The notes under the pieces are model-generated. The model saw only the letters and a list, made by a program, of their open reading frames with translations, was not told the origin of the DNA and made no database searches. Positions 1 through 7,759 of a stretch of 64,000 nt of DNA are shown here, one piece after another. The position numbers were made by a program, and so were the translations under genes. The stretch is from the NCBI RefSeq assembly GCF_900111275.1, contig NZ_FOGR01000002.1, forward strand, positions 868,001 to 932,000, given 5' to 3'. Source of the stretch: Rhizobium sp. NFR03. GTDB taxonomy: Bacteria > Pseudomonadota > Alphaproteobacteria > Rhizobiales > Rhizobiaceae. The first letter of the stretch is position 1. Each line of letters starts with the position of its first letter.

Positions 1-200
1 TCCGGTCGTCGGGATCGAGCTGTATCGACCTTCTATGACAGTTTCGTTGCAAGGCAAAACGAAGCCTTGCAGCCCGCCTCGCCGGAAACAGAACGTCGCG
101 ACCAAACATGCATCTTCGGTTGACGTTTACGTAAAAATCAATAACTTGGCCGGCGGCGCAGGAGAAGACGGGTGGGCGCCGGCAAAGGCAGGAGAACCTT

Positions 201-1976
201 ATGTACACATCGCCTGTGGACGACATTCTGTTCACGCTGAAGCATATCGCTGGTCTCGAAGGCGACGCGTCTGTCGATGCGGATATTGTGGAGGCTGTGA
301 TCTGGGAGGCAGGCCGCTTCTGCGACGCGACGATCGCCCCGGCAGCCGCGCGCGGCGACAGGGAAGGCTCCAAGCTCGCCAATGGCGAGGTCCGTTCGCC
401 ATCCGGCTGGGCCGAAATCTACCGCTCCTGGGCCGCTGCCGGCTGGAATGGCCTCGCCGCACCGGTGGGTGCGGGCGGGCAGGGCCTGCCGCATCGCCTG
501 CAGATCGCCGCCATGGAAATCTGGAACGGCGGCTCGATGGCCTTCGCTCTGGCGCCGATGCTGACCGCCGGTGCCGCCGAGGCGCTTGCCGCACACGGTT
601 CCGATGCCCTGAAGGCCCGCTTCCTGCCGAAGATGGTCTCCGGTGAGTGGACCGGCACCATGAACCTGACGGAACCCCATGCCGGCTCGGATCTGGGAAC
701 GCTGCGCACGCGCGCGGAGCGTCGCGACGACGGCACCTACCGCATCTTCGGCCAGAAGATCTACATTACCTGGGGCGAACACGACTTCACCGACAATATC
801 GTCCACCTCGTTCTCGCCCGCCTTGCAGACGCACCGGAGGGTACGCGTGGTATCTCGCTCTTCCTAGTGCCGAAGTTCATCGTCAATGAAGACGGGACGC
901 TGGGTGCCCGCAACGATCTCTTCTGTCACTCGATCGAGGAAAAGCTGGGCATCCACGCCTCGCCCACCTGCACCATGATTTATGGCGATGGCCGCTTCGG
1001 CGAGGAGCCGGGCGCCGTCGGCTACCTTATTGGCGAGGAGAATCGCGGTCTCGCCTGCATGTTCACCATGATGAACAATGCCCGTCTTGCAGTCGGCGCG
1101 CAGGGTGTCGCCATGGCGGAAGCCGCCACGCAAGGCGCGCTGGCCTATGCGCGGGAGCGTCGTCAGGGCAAGGCCCCCGGTGCGAATCCGGGAGCTGCCA
1201 CAGCCAGCCCGATCATCGATCACCCGGATATCGCCCGCACGCTGCTGACCATGAAGGCGCTCACCCAAGGGTCCCGCGCCATTACCTATCTCTGCGCGGA
1301 GGCGGTCGATCGCGCCCACGAGGCCGAGGGCGACGCAAAGCGCCACTGGCAGGATCGTGCGGCGCTGCTCACCCCCATCGCCAAATCCTTCCCGACCGAT
1401 GTCGGCGTCGAGGTCGCCTCGCTTGGTATTCAGGTCCATGGCGGCATGGGCTTCGTGGAGGAAACGGGTGCGGCCCGACTGCTGCGGGATGCACGCATCG
1501 CGCCGATCTATGAAGGCACGAACGGCATTCAGGCCATCGACCTTGTCACACGCAAGTTGCCACTCGGTAACGGTGCCCATGTCCGCGGACTGATCGATGA
1601 GCTCTCGGCCATCGCGACGGCCGTTCCCGCAGGCGAAGGAGACAAGGCCGCATGGGGCGGGACCGCCGCGCGTCTGGACAAGGCAATTGGCGCTTTGATC
1701 ACCGCCACCGAATGGCTCCAGTCGGAACTTTCGGGCGGACGCCTGACGACGGCCCTTGCCGGCGCTACCGCTTATCAGCGCCTCTTCGGTCTGGTCCTCT
1801 CCGGCGTTCTTCTGGCTAAGGGTGCGGGCGTATCGGTAGACGACGGCCGTCAGGCGCAACGCATCGCGCTTGCCCGTTTCTTCGCCGAAAACCTGCTCGG
1901 AGAAACGGCCTCGCTTGCCGACGCCATCCTCCATGGCGCCGACAGCCTTGAGGCTGCGCGCATCGCGCTGAATTGA
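201..1976 (+). CDS. acyl-CoA dehydrogenase (DmdC-like, long form)
   Basis: This 591-residue flavoprotein of the acyl-CoA dehydrogenase family would oxidise an acyl-CoA to the enoyl-CoA, passing electrons to ETF. At nearly 600 residues it is longer than the usual 380-400. It has the extra C-terminal domain of the DmdC/AidB-like subgroup, which includes 3-methylmercaptopropionyl-CoA dehydrogenases. Visible landmarks are the acyl-CoA dehydrogenase signature around residues 150-170 (NLTEPHAGSDLG), the middle beta domain, and the catalytic-region motif YEGTNGIQAIDL near residue 435. The start is supported by a GGAG element about 6 bases before the ATG. The next gene, an enoyl-CoA hydratase, starts 8 bases after the stop, so the two probably act in sequence in beta-oxidation-like catabolism. 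The substrate cannot be inferred from sequence alone. Confidence 0.93.
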   Translation: MYTSPVDDILFTLKHIAGLEGDASVDADIVEAVIWEAGRFCDATIAPAAARGDREGSKLANGEVRSPSGWAEIYRSWAAAGWNGLAAPVGAGGQGLPHRLQIAAMEIWNGGSMAFALAPMLTAGAAEALAAHGSDALKARFLPKMVSGEWTGTMNLTEPHAGSDLGTLRTRAERRDDGTYRIFGQKIYITWGEHDFTDNIVHLVLARLADAPEGTRGISLFLVPKFIVNEDGTLGARNDLFCHSIEEKLGIHASPTCTMIYGDGRFGEEPGAVGYLIGEENRGLACMFTMMNNARLAVGAQGVAMAEAATQGALAYARERRQGKAPGANPGAATASPIIDHPDIARTLLTMKALTQGSRAITYLCAEAVDRAHEAEGDAKRHWQDRAALLTPIAKSFPTDVGVEVASLGIQVHGGMGFVEETGAARLLRDARIAPIYEGTNGIQAIDLVTRKLPLGNGAHVRGLIDELSAIATAVPAGEGDKAAWGGTAARLDKAIGALITATEWLQSELSGGRLTTALAGATAYQRLFGLVLSGVLLAKGAGVSVDDGRQAQRIALARFFAENLLGETASLADAILHGADSLEAARIALN

Positions 1977-1984
1977 GGCCTGAT

Positions 1985-2737
1985 ATGACCAACGAGACGA
2001 TCCTCATCGAAAAGCCGGATGCCGCCATTCGCGTCATTCGGCTGAACCGCCCGGAAAAGAAGAACGCCATCACCCGCGCCATGTATGTTGCGATGACGGC
2101 GGCTCTCGCAGAGGCCGAGGCGGACGACGACATCAGGGTGATCGTCTTTCTCGGCACGCCGGGCTGCTTTTCCGCGGGCAACGATATGGCGGACTTCGCC
2201 CAGATGGCGATGAGCGAAACACTGGGGACGGAAGTCCTCGGTTTCCTCCACGCGCTCGCGACCGCCTCCAAGCCGCTGGTCTCCGGCGTCGATGGTCTGG
2301 CGATCGGCATCGGCACGACGCTCAATCTGCATTGCGATCTCACCGTCATCTCCACCCGCACGCAGCTGCGGACCCCGTTCGTGGATCTGGCTCTTGTGCC
2401 CGAAGCTGCCTCCAGCCTTATCGTCCCCCGCATCATCGGCCACCAGCGCGCTTTCGCACTCCTCGCGGCCGGTCTGCCGATCACGGCCGAAGACGCTGTC
2501 GCTGCCGGCCTCGTCTGGAAAGCGGTCGCACCCGAGGTGCTGGAGGAGGAAACGCTCGCCGCCGCCGCCATGCTTGCCGCCAAGCCGCCCCAGGCGCTGC
2601 GTATCGCCCGGCAGCTCCTGCGCGGCGACACCGGCGAGATCCTCGCACGAATTGACATCGAAGCGGAGCATTTCACCGCCCGCCTGAAAAGCGCAGAAGC
2701 CCAGGCCGCCTTCATGGCCTTCCTTTCCAAGCGCTGA
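1985..2737 (+). CDS. enoyl-CoA hydratase/isomerase family protein
   Basis: This crotonase-fold protein of 250 residues would hydrate or isomerise an enoyl-CoA. The N-terminal VIRLNRPEKKNAIT segment, the oxyanion-hole region GCFSAGNDMADF (residues about 60-70) and the second loop VDGLAIGIGTTLNLHCDL (about 100-117) are typical. The usual acidic residues of true hydratases are not obvious: the GTTL and VDLALVPEAASS stretch resembles the delta3-delta2 isomerase (PaaG/ECI-like) branch, so hydratase against isomerase is open. The ATG at 1985 was chosen over an in-frame TTG four codons earlier. It lies 8 bases after the dehydrogenase stop, and the two form an operon. Confidence 0.9.
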   Translation: MTNETILIEKPDAAIRVIRLNRPEKKNAITRAMYVAMTAALAEAEADDDIRVIVFLGTPGCFSAGNDMADFAQMAMSETLGTEVLGFLHALATASKPLVSGVDGLAIGIGTTLNLHCDLTVISTRTQLRTPFVDLALVPEAASSLIVPRIIGHQRAFALLAAGLPITAEDAVAAGLVWKAVAPEVLEEETLAAAAMLAAKPPQALRIARQLLRGDTGEILARIDIEAEHFTARLKSAEAQAAFMAFLSKR

Positions 2738-2760
2738 GTGGCGTCCGGTCCAGCAGTGTC

Positions 2761-2789
2761 TTGCAGTGGAGACCGCCTGGATGTATATT
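2761..2789 (+). promoter_or_regulatory. sigma70-type promoter of tandem unit 1
   Basis: A TTGCAG -35 element (2761-2766) is followed 17 bases later by TATATT (2784-2789). Both are one or two changes from consensus. The same arrangement precedes the second unit with 16-base spacing. This conservation supports a real forward promoter whose transcript starts near 2796. Confidence 0.6.
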
Positions 2790-2795
2790 AGCGGA

Positions 2796-2885
2796 GTGGC
2801 AGCCGAAGCGGTAACTCCGGCTGCCGTTTCGCTTAGACGAGGAATGTTACCCGCACGTGGACATGCCAGCCCGTGCGGGTTTTCC
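2796..2885 (+). ncRNA. candidate small RNA of tandem unit 1
   Basis: A predicted RNA of about 90 nt runs from the promoter at 2761-2789 to the terminator at 2850-2883. It contains a strong hairpin (GGCAGCCG 2798-2805 with CGGCTGCC 2818-2825) and then the terminator stem. It lies entirely opposite the 3' two-thirds of the 29-codon reverse ORF, so it is placed to act as an antisense RNA. No known Rfam family was recognised. The start is inferred from the -10 element. Confidence 0.5.
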
Positions 2886-2922
2886 TTATCTCAAGCGTGA
2901 TGCTCACGGGTAGATACCCCAT
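2833..2922 (-). CDS. 29-residue basic peptide, unit 1 (antisense to small RNA)
   Basis: This reverse-strand ORF encodes a 29-residue peptide beginning MGYLPVSITLEIRKTRTGW and ending in alternating basic and hydrophobic residues. An AGGAG ribosome binding site lies 8 bases before the ATG. The second unit encodes a peptide of the same length and start, with the same N-terminal block apart from one residue. Of ten differing codons three are synonymous. Several of the other seven keep the hydrophobic/basic alternation (V/M, L/F, V/I, H/R). No family was recognised. An ORF of 29 codons fully opposed by a terminated RNA resembles type I toxin-antitoxin loci. However, it has no clear transmembrane stretch, so a toxin role is only a hypothesis. 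Confidence 0.45.
   Translation of the reverse strand: MGYLPVSITLEIRKTRTGWHVHVRVTFLV
2850..2883 (+). terminator. intrinsic terminator of small RNA 1
   Basis: A perfect 8-bp stem (CCCGCACG 2850-2857 with CGTGCGGG 2872-2879) is followed immediately by TTTT. The stem is identical in the second unit, while the loop differs at six positions. Confidence 0.75.
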
Positions 2923-3109
2923 TCGCTTCACTCCTGTTCGACAGCAAAGCCTATGCCGAGGTCGGGGAGGCTTATCGTCCCCGACTCGCTGGCTGGCGCA
3001 GCGCTTTCTGCTTCAGCTGCGAACGGGCAAAGCGTAGCAGAACCAAATTCATTATATAAGAAATGGCTTTTATATTGCCGGAGCGCTCAACGACATGGTT
3101 CGGCGTGTC

Positions 3110-3137
3110 TTGCACCCGACACACAACGCTGTATATT
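3110..3137 (+). promoter_or_regulatory. sigma70-type promoter of tandem unit 2
   Basis: TTGCAC (3110-3115) and TATATT (3132-3137) are separated by 16 bases, matching the promoter of unit 1. The -35 element lies outside the 258-bp repeat proper, within a short conserved GTGTCTTGCA block. Confidence 0.6.
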
Positions 3138-3143
3138 AGCGGA

Positions 3144-3233
3144 GTGGCAGCCGAAGCGGTAACTCCGGCTGCCGTTTCGCTTAGATGAAGAAATGAACCC
3201 GCACGCGCATTCGCCAGCCCGTGCGGGTTTTTC
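3144..3233 (+). ncRNA. candidate small RNA of tandem unit 2
   Basis: This is the counterpart of the unit 1 RNA, with an identical 5' hairpin and an identical terminator stem (3198-3205 with 3220-3227) followed by TTTTT. The terminator loop and the 12 bases before the stem differ from unit 1. The two RNAs would therefore pair best with their own reverse ORF. Confidence 0.5.
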
Positions 3234-3270
3234 TTATCTCAAGCGTGATGCTTACGGGTAGATGCCCCAT
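3181..3270 (-). CDS. 29-residue basic peptide, unit 2 (antisense to small RNA)
   Basis: This reverse ORF has the same length, ribosome binding site (AGGAG, 8-base spacing) and N-terminal block as the ORF at 2833-2922. Its C-terminal half is more basic (R at positions 20 and 22 instead of H) and it ends in FFI instead of FLV. It has no recognised family. The equal length and conserved translation signals favour real coding, but a very recent duplication would also preserve them. Confidence 0.45.
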   Translation of the reverse strand: MGHLPVSITLEIRKTRTGWRMRVRVHFFI

Positions 3271-3425
3271 TTGCCTCACTCCTGTTCGACAGCAAAGCCT
3301 ATGCCGAGGTCGGGGAGGCTTATCGTCCCCGACGCGCTGGCTGGCGCAGCGCTTTCTGCTTCAGCTGCGAACGGGCAAAGCGTAGCATGGACGTGTCCGG
3401 AATATTAGGAAAATACGATGGAACA

Positions 3426-4676
3426 TCACCGCGTCAGCGTGGCCACGGCTTCCACGTGGGACGACCAGAGAAACTGATCGACGGGGGTGACCTTCGTTAC
3501 GCGGTAACCACCCTCGATAAGGATCGAGAGATCGCGTGCGAGGGTCTGCGGGTTGCACGATACCGCGACCACGGCCTTCACCGTCGAGCGCGCCAGCTCC
3601 CGACACTGGGCCTCGGCGCCGGCACGCGGCGGATCGAAGACGACGGCGTCGAAGACCTTGAGTTCGGACGTCATCATCGGCCTGCGGAAGAGATCGCGCT
3701 TTTCGATGGTGACGGGCTTTAGCCCCTGCGTGTTGCGAGCGGCGAAATCGAGCGCTTTCAGCGCCTTGTCCTCGCTTTCCACAGCATGCACGCGGCCCTT
3801 GCGGGCCATGCGCAGAGCGAAGGTGCCTGTGCCCGCGAAAAGATCGGCGACCCGCTTGGCCTTGCCGAGATGCGCCATGACCAGTTCCGCCATTGCAGCT
3901 TCCGCGACAGCACTCGCCTGCGCAAAGCCGCCGGGGGGCGGCGAGACAGCGATGCCGTCAAAGGTGATGCGGGGCTTCAGCGGCTCGACGATCGTCTCCC
4001 CGTTGACGGCGAGGCGCGCAATGCCGCGCAGCTTCAGCACGACTTCGATCGCCTGCTGCCGATGACGGTCCGACAGAGACTTGATGCCATCGACGGCCAG
4101 ATCGAGCCCGGCCTCCGTCTCCAGAACGGTGATGCGAAACGGCTCGGCACTGGCGGCAAGGGCCGCCGCGACGACGCGGATCGCCGCGAGCCGCGACACG
4201 ATGCCGGGGCTCGCGATGGGACATTCCGTTATGGAAACGATGTGGTGGCTTTCCGCCTGGTTGTACCCGAGCAACAGCTCCTTCTCGGTGCGTCGTGCGG
4301 TGAAAACCGTGCGCCGCCGCTCGCCGGGGCTCGCGATGACGAGGGGCGCCACCTCCGTCGCGATTCCGCGGGACCGCAGGGCGTCGATCACGATCTGTCG
4401 CTTGAATGCATGGTAGAGATCATCGCCGGCATGTTGCAGCGTGCAGCCGCCGCATGTGCCGTTCTCGCCTTCCGGGCCGAAATGGCGACAGGCCGGCGCG
4501 ACACGGTCGGGTGAGGGCTCCAGCAGAGACATAACGGTGCCCTGCTGCTTGTTGACGGCCATCGTCACGCGTTCGCCGGGAAGCGTGAAAGGCACGAAGA
4601 CGGGCCCGTTATCGGAGGTCACGATGCCGTCACCCTGGAGGCCGAGGCGTTCGATCGTAGCGGTTTCCGCGCTCAT
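3426..4676 (-). CDS. class I SAM-dependent RNA m5U methyltransferase (RlmD/RumA/TrmA family)
   Basis: This 416-residue enzyme would methylate uridine C5 in 23S rRNA or tRNA. The first 60 residues look like a TRAM RNA-binding domain. A Cys cluster follows (CRHFGPEGENGTCGGC, about 83-98), typical of the iron-sulfur site of RumA-type enzymes. The SAM-binding region DLFAGTGTFAL is near 270. The catalytic-loop motif DPPRAGAE is near 345, with SCNPQTLARDL near 370 carrying the nucleophilic Cys. The ATG overlaps the tlyA stop by 4 bases, so the two rRNA methyltransferase genes are translationally coupled. Which uridine is modified cannot be told. Confidence 0.9.
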   Translation of the reverse strand: MSAETATIERLGLQGDGIVTSDNGPVFVPFTLPGERVTMAVNKQQGTVMSLLEPSPDRVAPACRHFGPEGENGTCGGCTLQHAGDDLYHAFKRQIVIDALRSRGIATEVAPLVIASPGERRRTVFTARRTEKELLLGYNQAESHHIVSITECPIASPGIVSRLAAIRVVAAALAASAEPFRITVLETEAGLDLAVDGIKSLSDRHRQQAIEVVLKLRGIARLAVNGETIVEPLKPRITFDGIAVSPPPGGFAQASAVAEAAMAELVMAHLGKAKRVADLFAGTGTFALRMARKGRVHAVESEDKALKALDFAARNTQGLKPVTIEKRDLFRRPMMTSELKVFDAVVFDPPRAGAEAQCRELARSTVKAVVAVSCNPQTLARDLSILIEGGYRVTKVTPVDQFLWSSHVEAVATLTR

Positions 4677-5470
4677 GTCGCGTCCTCGCCGAGATCGGCA
4701 TCGTCGTCGTCATCCAGAGGCTTGCGGCCCGCAAGCAGAAACTCCTCGTTGCCGTCGCCGCCTGCAATGGGTGAGGGGATGAGGCCGAGGCTTTCCCAGC
4801 CCATGTCCTCCACGAGCCAGCGCTCGAGCTCCGCCGCCACCTCGGGTGCGGTCGAGGGATCCTTGAGAAGCCCCGCCTTGCTGACGAAATCGCGTCCGGC
4901 CTCGAACTGCGGCTTCACGAGGAGAATGCAGATCGCGCCGGGCACGGCGAGATCGAGCGCCGGTGGCAGAGCGAGCTTCAGCGAGATGAAGGACACGTCG
5001 GAGACGACCATGCCGATCTCCCGGTCCTCAAGATGTTCTTCATCGAGCACGCGCGCGTTTAGTCCCTCTATATTGGTGACGCGCGGGTCGGCTTCGAGGC
5101 GAGGGTGGAACTGCCCGTGCCCGACATCGACGGAGATGACATGGGCGGCGCCCGCATGCAGCAGCACTTCGGTGAAGCCGCCGGTGGAGGCGCCGATATC
5201 GAGGCAATCGAGTCCGTCCGGCGAAAGCCCGAAATGGTCGAGGCCGGCTTTCAGCTTCAGCGCGGCGCGCGAGACATAGGCCTGCACCGGATCGTCGATC
5301 TCGATCGTCACGTCCTCTGGAAAGGTGGAGCTCGGCTTGGTGACGACGCGGCCGTTGACCCGCACGGTTCCGCGCTGCACGGCATCGCGCGCGCGGGACC
5401 GGCTGGCGACGAGCCCGAGGTTGAGAACGAGCTGGTCGAGGCGGACGGTGGTTTTCGGTTCGTTTGACAT
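4673..5470 (-). CDS. tlyA: TlyA family rRNA 2'-O-methyltransferase (hemolysin-like)
   Basis: This protein of about 265 residues has an N-terminal S4 RNA-binding domain (RLDQLVLNLGLVASRSRARD, then VRVNGRVV). An FtsJ-like Rossmann methyltransferase domain follows, with CLDIGASTGGFTEVLL near residue 85. TlyA proteins 2'-O-methylate cytidines in 16S and 23S rRNA, although they are often annotated as hemolysins. The start is uncertain: ATGs at 5482 and 5470 are both in frame with no strong ribosome binding site. The later one was chosen because it fits the usual N-terminus. The gene lies between dxs and the coupled rlmD-like gene. Confidence 0.92.
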   Translation of the reverse strand: MSNEPKTTVRLDQLVLNLGLVASRSRARDAVQRGTVRVNGRVVTKPSSTFPEDVTIEIDDPVQAYVSRAALKLKAGLDHFGLSPDGLDCLDIGASTGGFTEVLLHAGAAHVISVDVGHGQFHPRLEADPRVTNIEGLNARVLDEEHLEDREIGMVVSDVSFISLKLALPPALDLAVPGAICILLVKPQFEAGRDFVSKAGLLKDPSTAPEVAAELERWLVEDMGWESLGLIPSPIAGGDGNEEFLLAGRKPLDDDDDADLGEDAT

Positions 5471-5567
5471 GGCGCATGTCATGGCGTGTCAGGGCCCGGC
5501 TGACAAGCCTTTTGCGTCATGTCGAACGGATCTCGGCGTCATGACGCGCGTTTGCGAGGCGCTGATG

Positions 5568-7496
5568 TCAGCCTGCGGCGTCGCGGCCGACGCGCTTCTG
5601 CCCGAGAGCCCGGAAGACGGTGGAGACGATGCCGGCGCGGTCGAGGCCCGCCTGCGCATACATGGCTTCCTGCTTGCTCTGTTCCATCCAGATGTCCGGC
5701 AGCACCATCGGGCGCACCTTCAGCCCCGAATCCATCAGGCCTTCCAGCGCAAGGAATTGCAGCACGTGGCTGCCAAAGCCCCCGACGGAGCCTTCCTCGA
5801 TGGTGATCAGCACCTCGTGCTCACGGGCAAGACGGCGGATGAGGTCGTGATCGAGCGGCTTTGCAAAGCGCGCATCGGCAACCGTCGTGGAAAGCCCCGA
5901 AGCATCGAGGTCTTCAGCCGCCAGCAGACAATCCGCAAGCCGCGTGCCGAAGGAGAGCAGGGCGACCTTCGTGCCTTCCTTGACGATGCGGCCCCGGCCG
6001 ATCTGGAGGATCTCGCCACGGACCGGCATGTCGATGCCGACACCTTCGCCACGCGGGTAGCGGAAGGAAATCGGACCTTCGTCATAGGCCGCGGCCGTGC
6101 GCACCATGTGCTTCAACTCGGCCTCGTCGGCGGCCGCCATCACCACGAAGCCGGGCAGGGCGGCGAGGTAGGTCGTATCGAACGAGCCTGCATGCGTCGG
6201 ACCATCCGCACCGACGAAACCGGCGCGGTCGATCGGGAAACGGACGGGCAGACCCTGGATCGCGACGTCATGGACGACCTGATCATAGCCGCGCTGGAGG
6301 AAGGTGGAATAAAGCGCCGCGAAGGGTTTCAGCCCCTCCGTCGCCAATCCGGCCGCAAAGGTCACCGCATGCTGCTCGGCAATGCCGACGTCGAAAATAC
6401 GGGACGGATGCGCCAGCGCGAACTTGTCGAGCCCGGTGCCGGACGGCATGGCGGCGGTTACCGCCACGATGCGCTCGTCCTCGTTTGCTTCCTGTACCAG
6501 CGTCTCGGCGAAGACGGCGGTATAGGACGGCGCATTCGGCTTCGCCTTGGCCTGCGCGCCTGTGATGACGTCGAACGTGTTGACGCCGTGATACTTGTCG
6601 GCAGCGGCCTCGGCCGGAGCGTAGCCCTTGCCCTTCTGAGTCACGACGTGAATGAGCACCGGCCCGTGCGCATTGTCGCGCACATTGCGCAGCACCGGCA
6701 GCAGATGCTCGAAGGAATGCCCGTCGATGGGACCGATATGGTAGAAACCCATCTCCTCGAACAGCGTGCCGCCGGTGACGTAGCCGCGCGCATGCTCCAC
6801 CGCGCGCGTAATGGCGCGGTCGACAGACTTGCCGAGATAAGCCGTCAGCTTCTTGCCAAGTTCGCGGAAGCCCATATAGGTCCGCCCGGAGGCAAGCCGC
6901 GCCAGATAGGCGCTCATGGCGCCGGTCGGCGGCGCGATGGACATGTCGTTGTCGTTGAGGATCACGATCAGCCGGGCATCGAGCGCGCCGGCATTGTTCA
7001 GGGCCTCGTAGGCCATGCCCGCCGACATTGCTCCGTCGCCGATGACGGAGATGACATTGCGCTTGACGCCCTGCAACTCGGACGCGACAGCCATGCCGAG
7101 GCCGGCCGAAATCGACGTGGAGGAATGCGCGGCACCGAAGGGGTCGTATTCGCTCTCCGCCCGACGCGTGAAGCCGGACAGTCCGTTTTCCTGACGCAGC
7201 GTGCGGATGCGGTCGCGGCGGCCGGTCAGGATCTTGTGGGGATAGCACTGATGGCCGACGTCGAAGATCAGACGGTCGTGCGGCGTGTCGAACACCTTGT
7301 GGATGGCGATGGTGAGCTCGACGACGCCGAGCCCCGCGCCAAGGTGGCCGCCTGTGCGCGACACGGCGTCGATCATTTCGGCGCGCAATTCGCCGGCAAG
7401 CTGCGGCAGGTCCTTGTCGTCGATCGCTTTGAGATCCCGCGGCAGGTTGACCTTGTCCAGAAGCGGTGTCGACGGCGGGGAGTTCGGTTGGGTCAC
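5568..7496 (-). CDS. dxs: 1-deoxy-D-xylulose-5-phosphate synthase
   Basis: This thiamine-diphosphate enzyme condenses pyruvate and glyceraldehyde 3-phosphate in the first step of the MEP isoprenoid pathway. Its 642 residues match the family. Visible motifs are [15 protein letters not shown] (about 82-96), the ThDP-binding [18 protein letters not shown] (about 153-170), [15 protein letters not shown], the transketolase pyrimidine-domain segment [16 protein letters not shown] (about 374-389) and the C-terminal [12 protein letters not shown]. Translation starts at a GTG preceded by GAGGA. ispH, the last enzyme of the same pathway, is encoded at 27849-28874. Confidence 0.97.
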   Translation of the reverse strand: MTQPNSPPSTPLLDKVNLPRDLKAIDDKDLPQLAGELRAEMIDAVSRTGGHLGAGLGVVELTIAIHKVFDTPHDRLIFDVGHQCYPHKILTGRRDRIRTLRQENGLSGFTRRAESEYDPFGAAHSSTSISAGLGMAVASELQGVKRNVISVIGDGAMSAGMAYEALNNAGALDARLIVILNDNDMSIAPPTGAMSAYLARLASGRTYMGFRELGKKLTAYLGKSVDRAITRAVEHARGYVTGGTLFEEMGFYHIGPIDGHSFEHLLPVLRNVRDNAHGPVLIHVVTQKGKGYAPAEAAADKYHGVNTFDVITGAQAKAKPNAPSYTAVFAETLVQEANEDERIVAVTAAMPSGTGLDKFALAHPSRIFDVGIAEQHAVTFAAGLATEGLKPFAALYSTFLQRGYDQVVHDVAIQGLPVRFPIDRAGFVGADGPTHAGSFDTTYLAALPGFVVMAAADEAELKHMVRTAAAYDEGPISFRYPRGEGVGIDMPVRGEILQIGRGRIVKEGTKVALLSFGTRLADCLLAAEDLDASGLSTTVADARFAKPLDHDLIRRLAREHEVLITIEEGSVGGFGSHVLQFLALEGLMDSGLKVRPMVLPDIWMEQSKQEAMYAQAGLDRAGIVSTVFRALGQKRVGRDAAG

Positions 7497-7759
7497 GCTG
7501 TCCTCATACCCGCGGTCGTTGCTAGGCCGCGATAGAAATCATTCGCAAAATGGCGTCTTAATCGCAATTCGCCGGAATTGCAAAAGCCCGTTGCCGCAAC
7601 ATCTCATGATGGTGCATCGTCCGAAAGAGGCCATGCGGCGGTTCATCCCGTCACGGAGATCCGCTCCCGAATCTGCGTCAAGGGGCGCCGGTCAGGATAC
7701 CGGAACCCCCGTCTCGATCCTACAACAAAGTTCCGGCCTTAAAGTTCGTTGCCCATGCC

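Larger units (their letters stand above)
2782..3039. repeat. 258-bp tandem unit, copy 1
   Basis: This is the first of two directly repeated, gap-free 258-bp units (the second is at 3130-3387, offset 348). They differ at 17 positions. Fourteen of those fall inside the 90-base reverse-strand ORF and eleven lie in the 27 bases 2838-2864; the 168 bases outside the ORF carry only three changes. A 90-bp AT-richer spacer separates the units. Each unit contains, on the forward strand, a promoter-linked RNA with a terminator. On the reverse strand each contains a ribosome binding site and a 29-codon ORF. A hairpin with 8-bp arms (2961-2968 with 2978-2985) lies in what would be the 5' leader of the reverse transcript. 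Confidence 0.9.
3130..3387. repeat. 258-bp tandem unit, copy 2
   Basis: This is the second unit, 93% identical to 2782-3039 with no gaps. The reverse strand of this unit lies about 40 bases downstream of the stop of the rlmD-like gene. Reverse transcripts could therefore arise by read-through from that gene as well as from a local promoter. The leader hairpin is at 3309-3333. Confidence 0.9.

Noticed and set aside
35-646. Forward open frame before and across the acyl-CoA dehydrogenase start
   Set aside because: It overlaps the well-supported acyl-CoA dehydrogenase in another frame, has Arg/Gly-rich shadow composition and no ribosome binding site.
2953-3162. 69-codon forward frame spanning the two tandem units
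   Set aside because: It crosses the unit boundary and spacer, so it is not repeated in copy 2, and it has no ribosome binding site.
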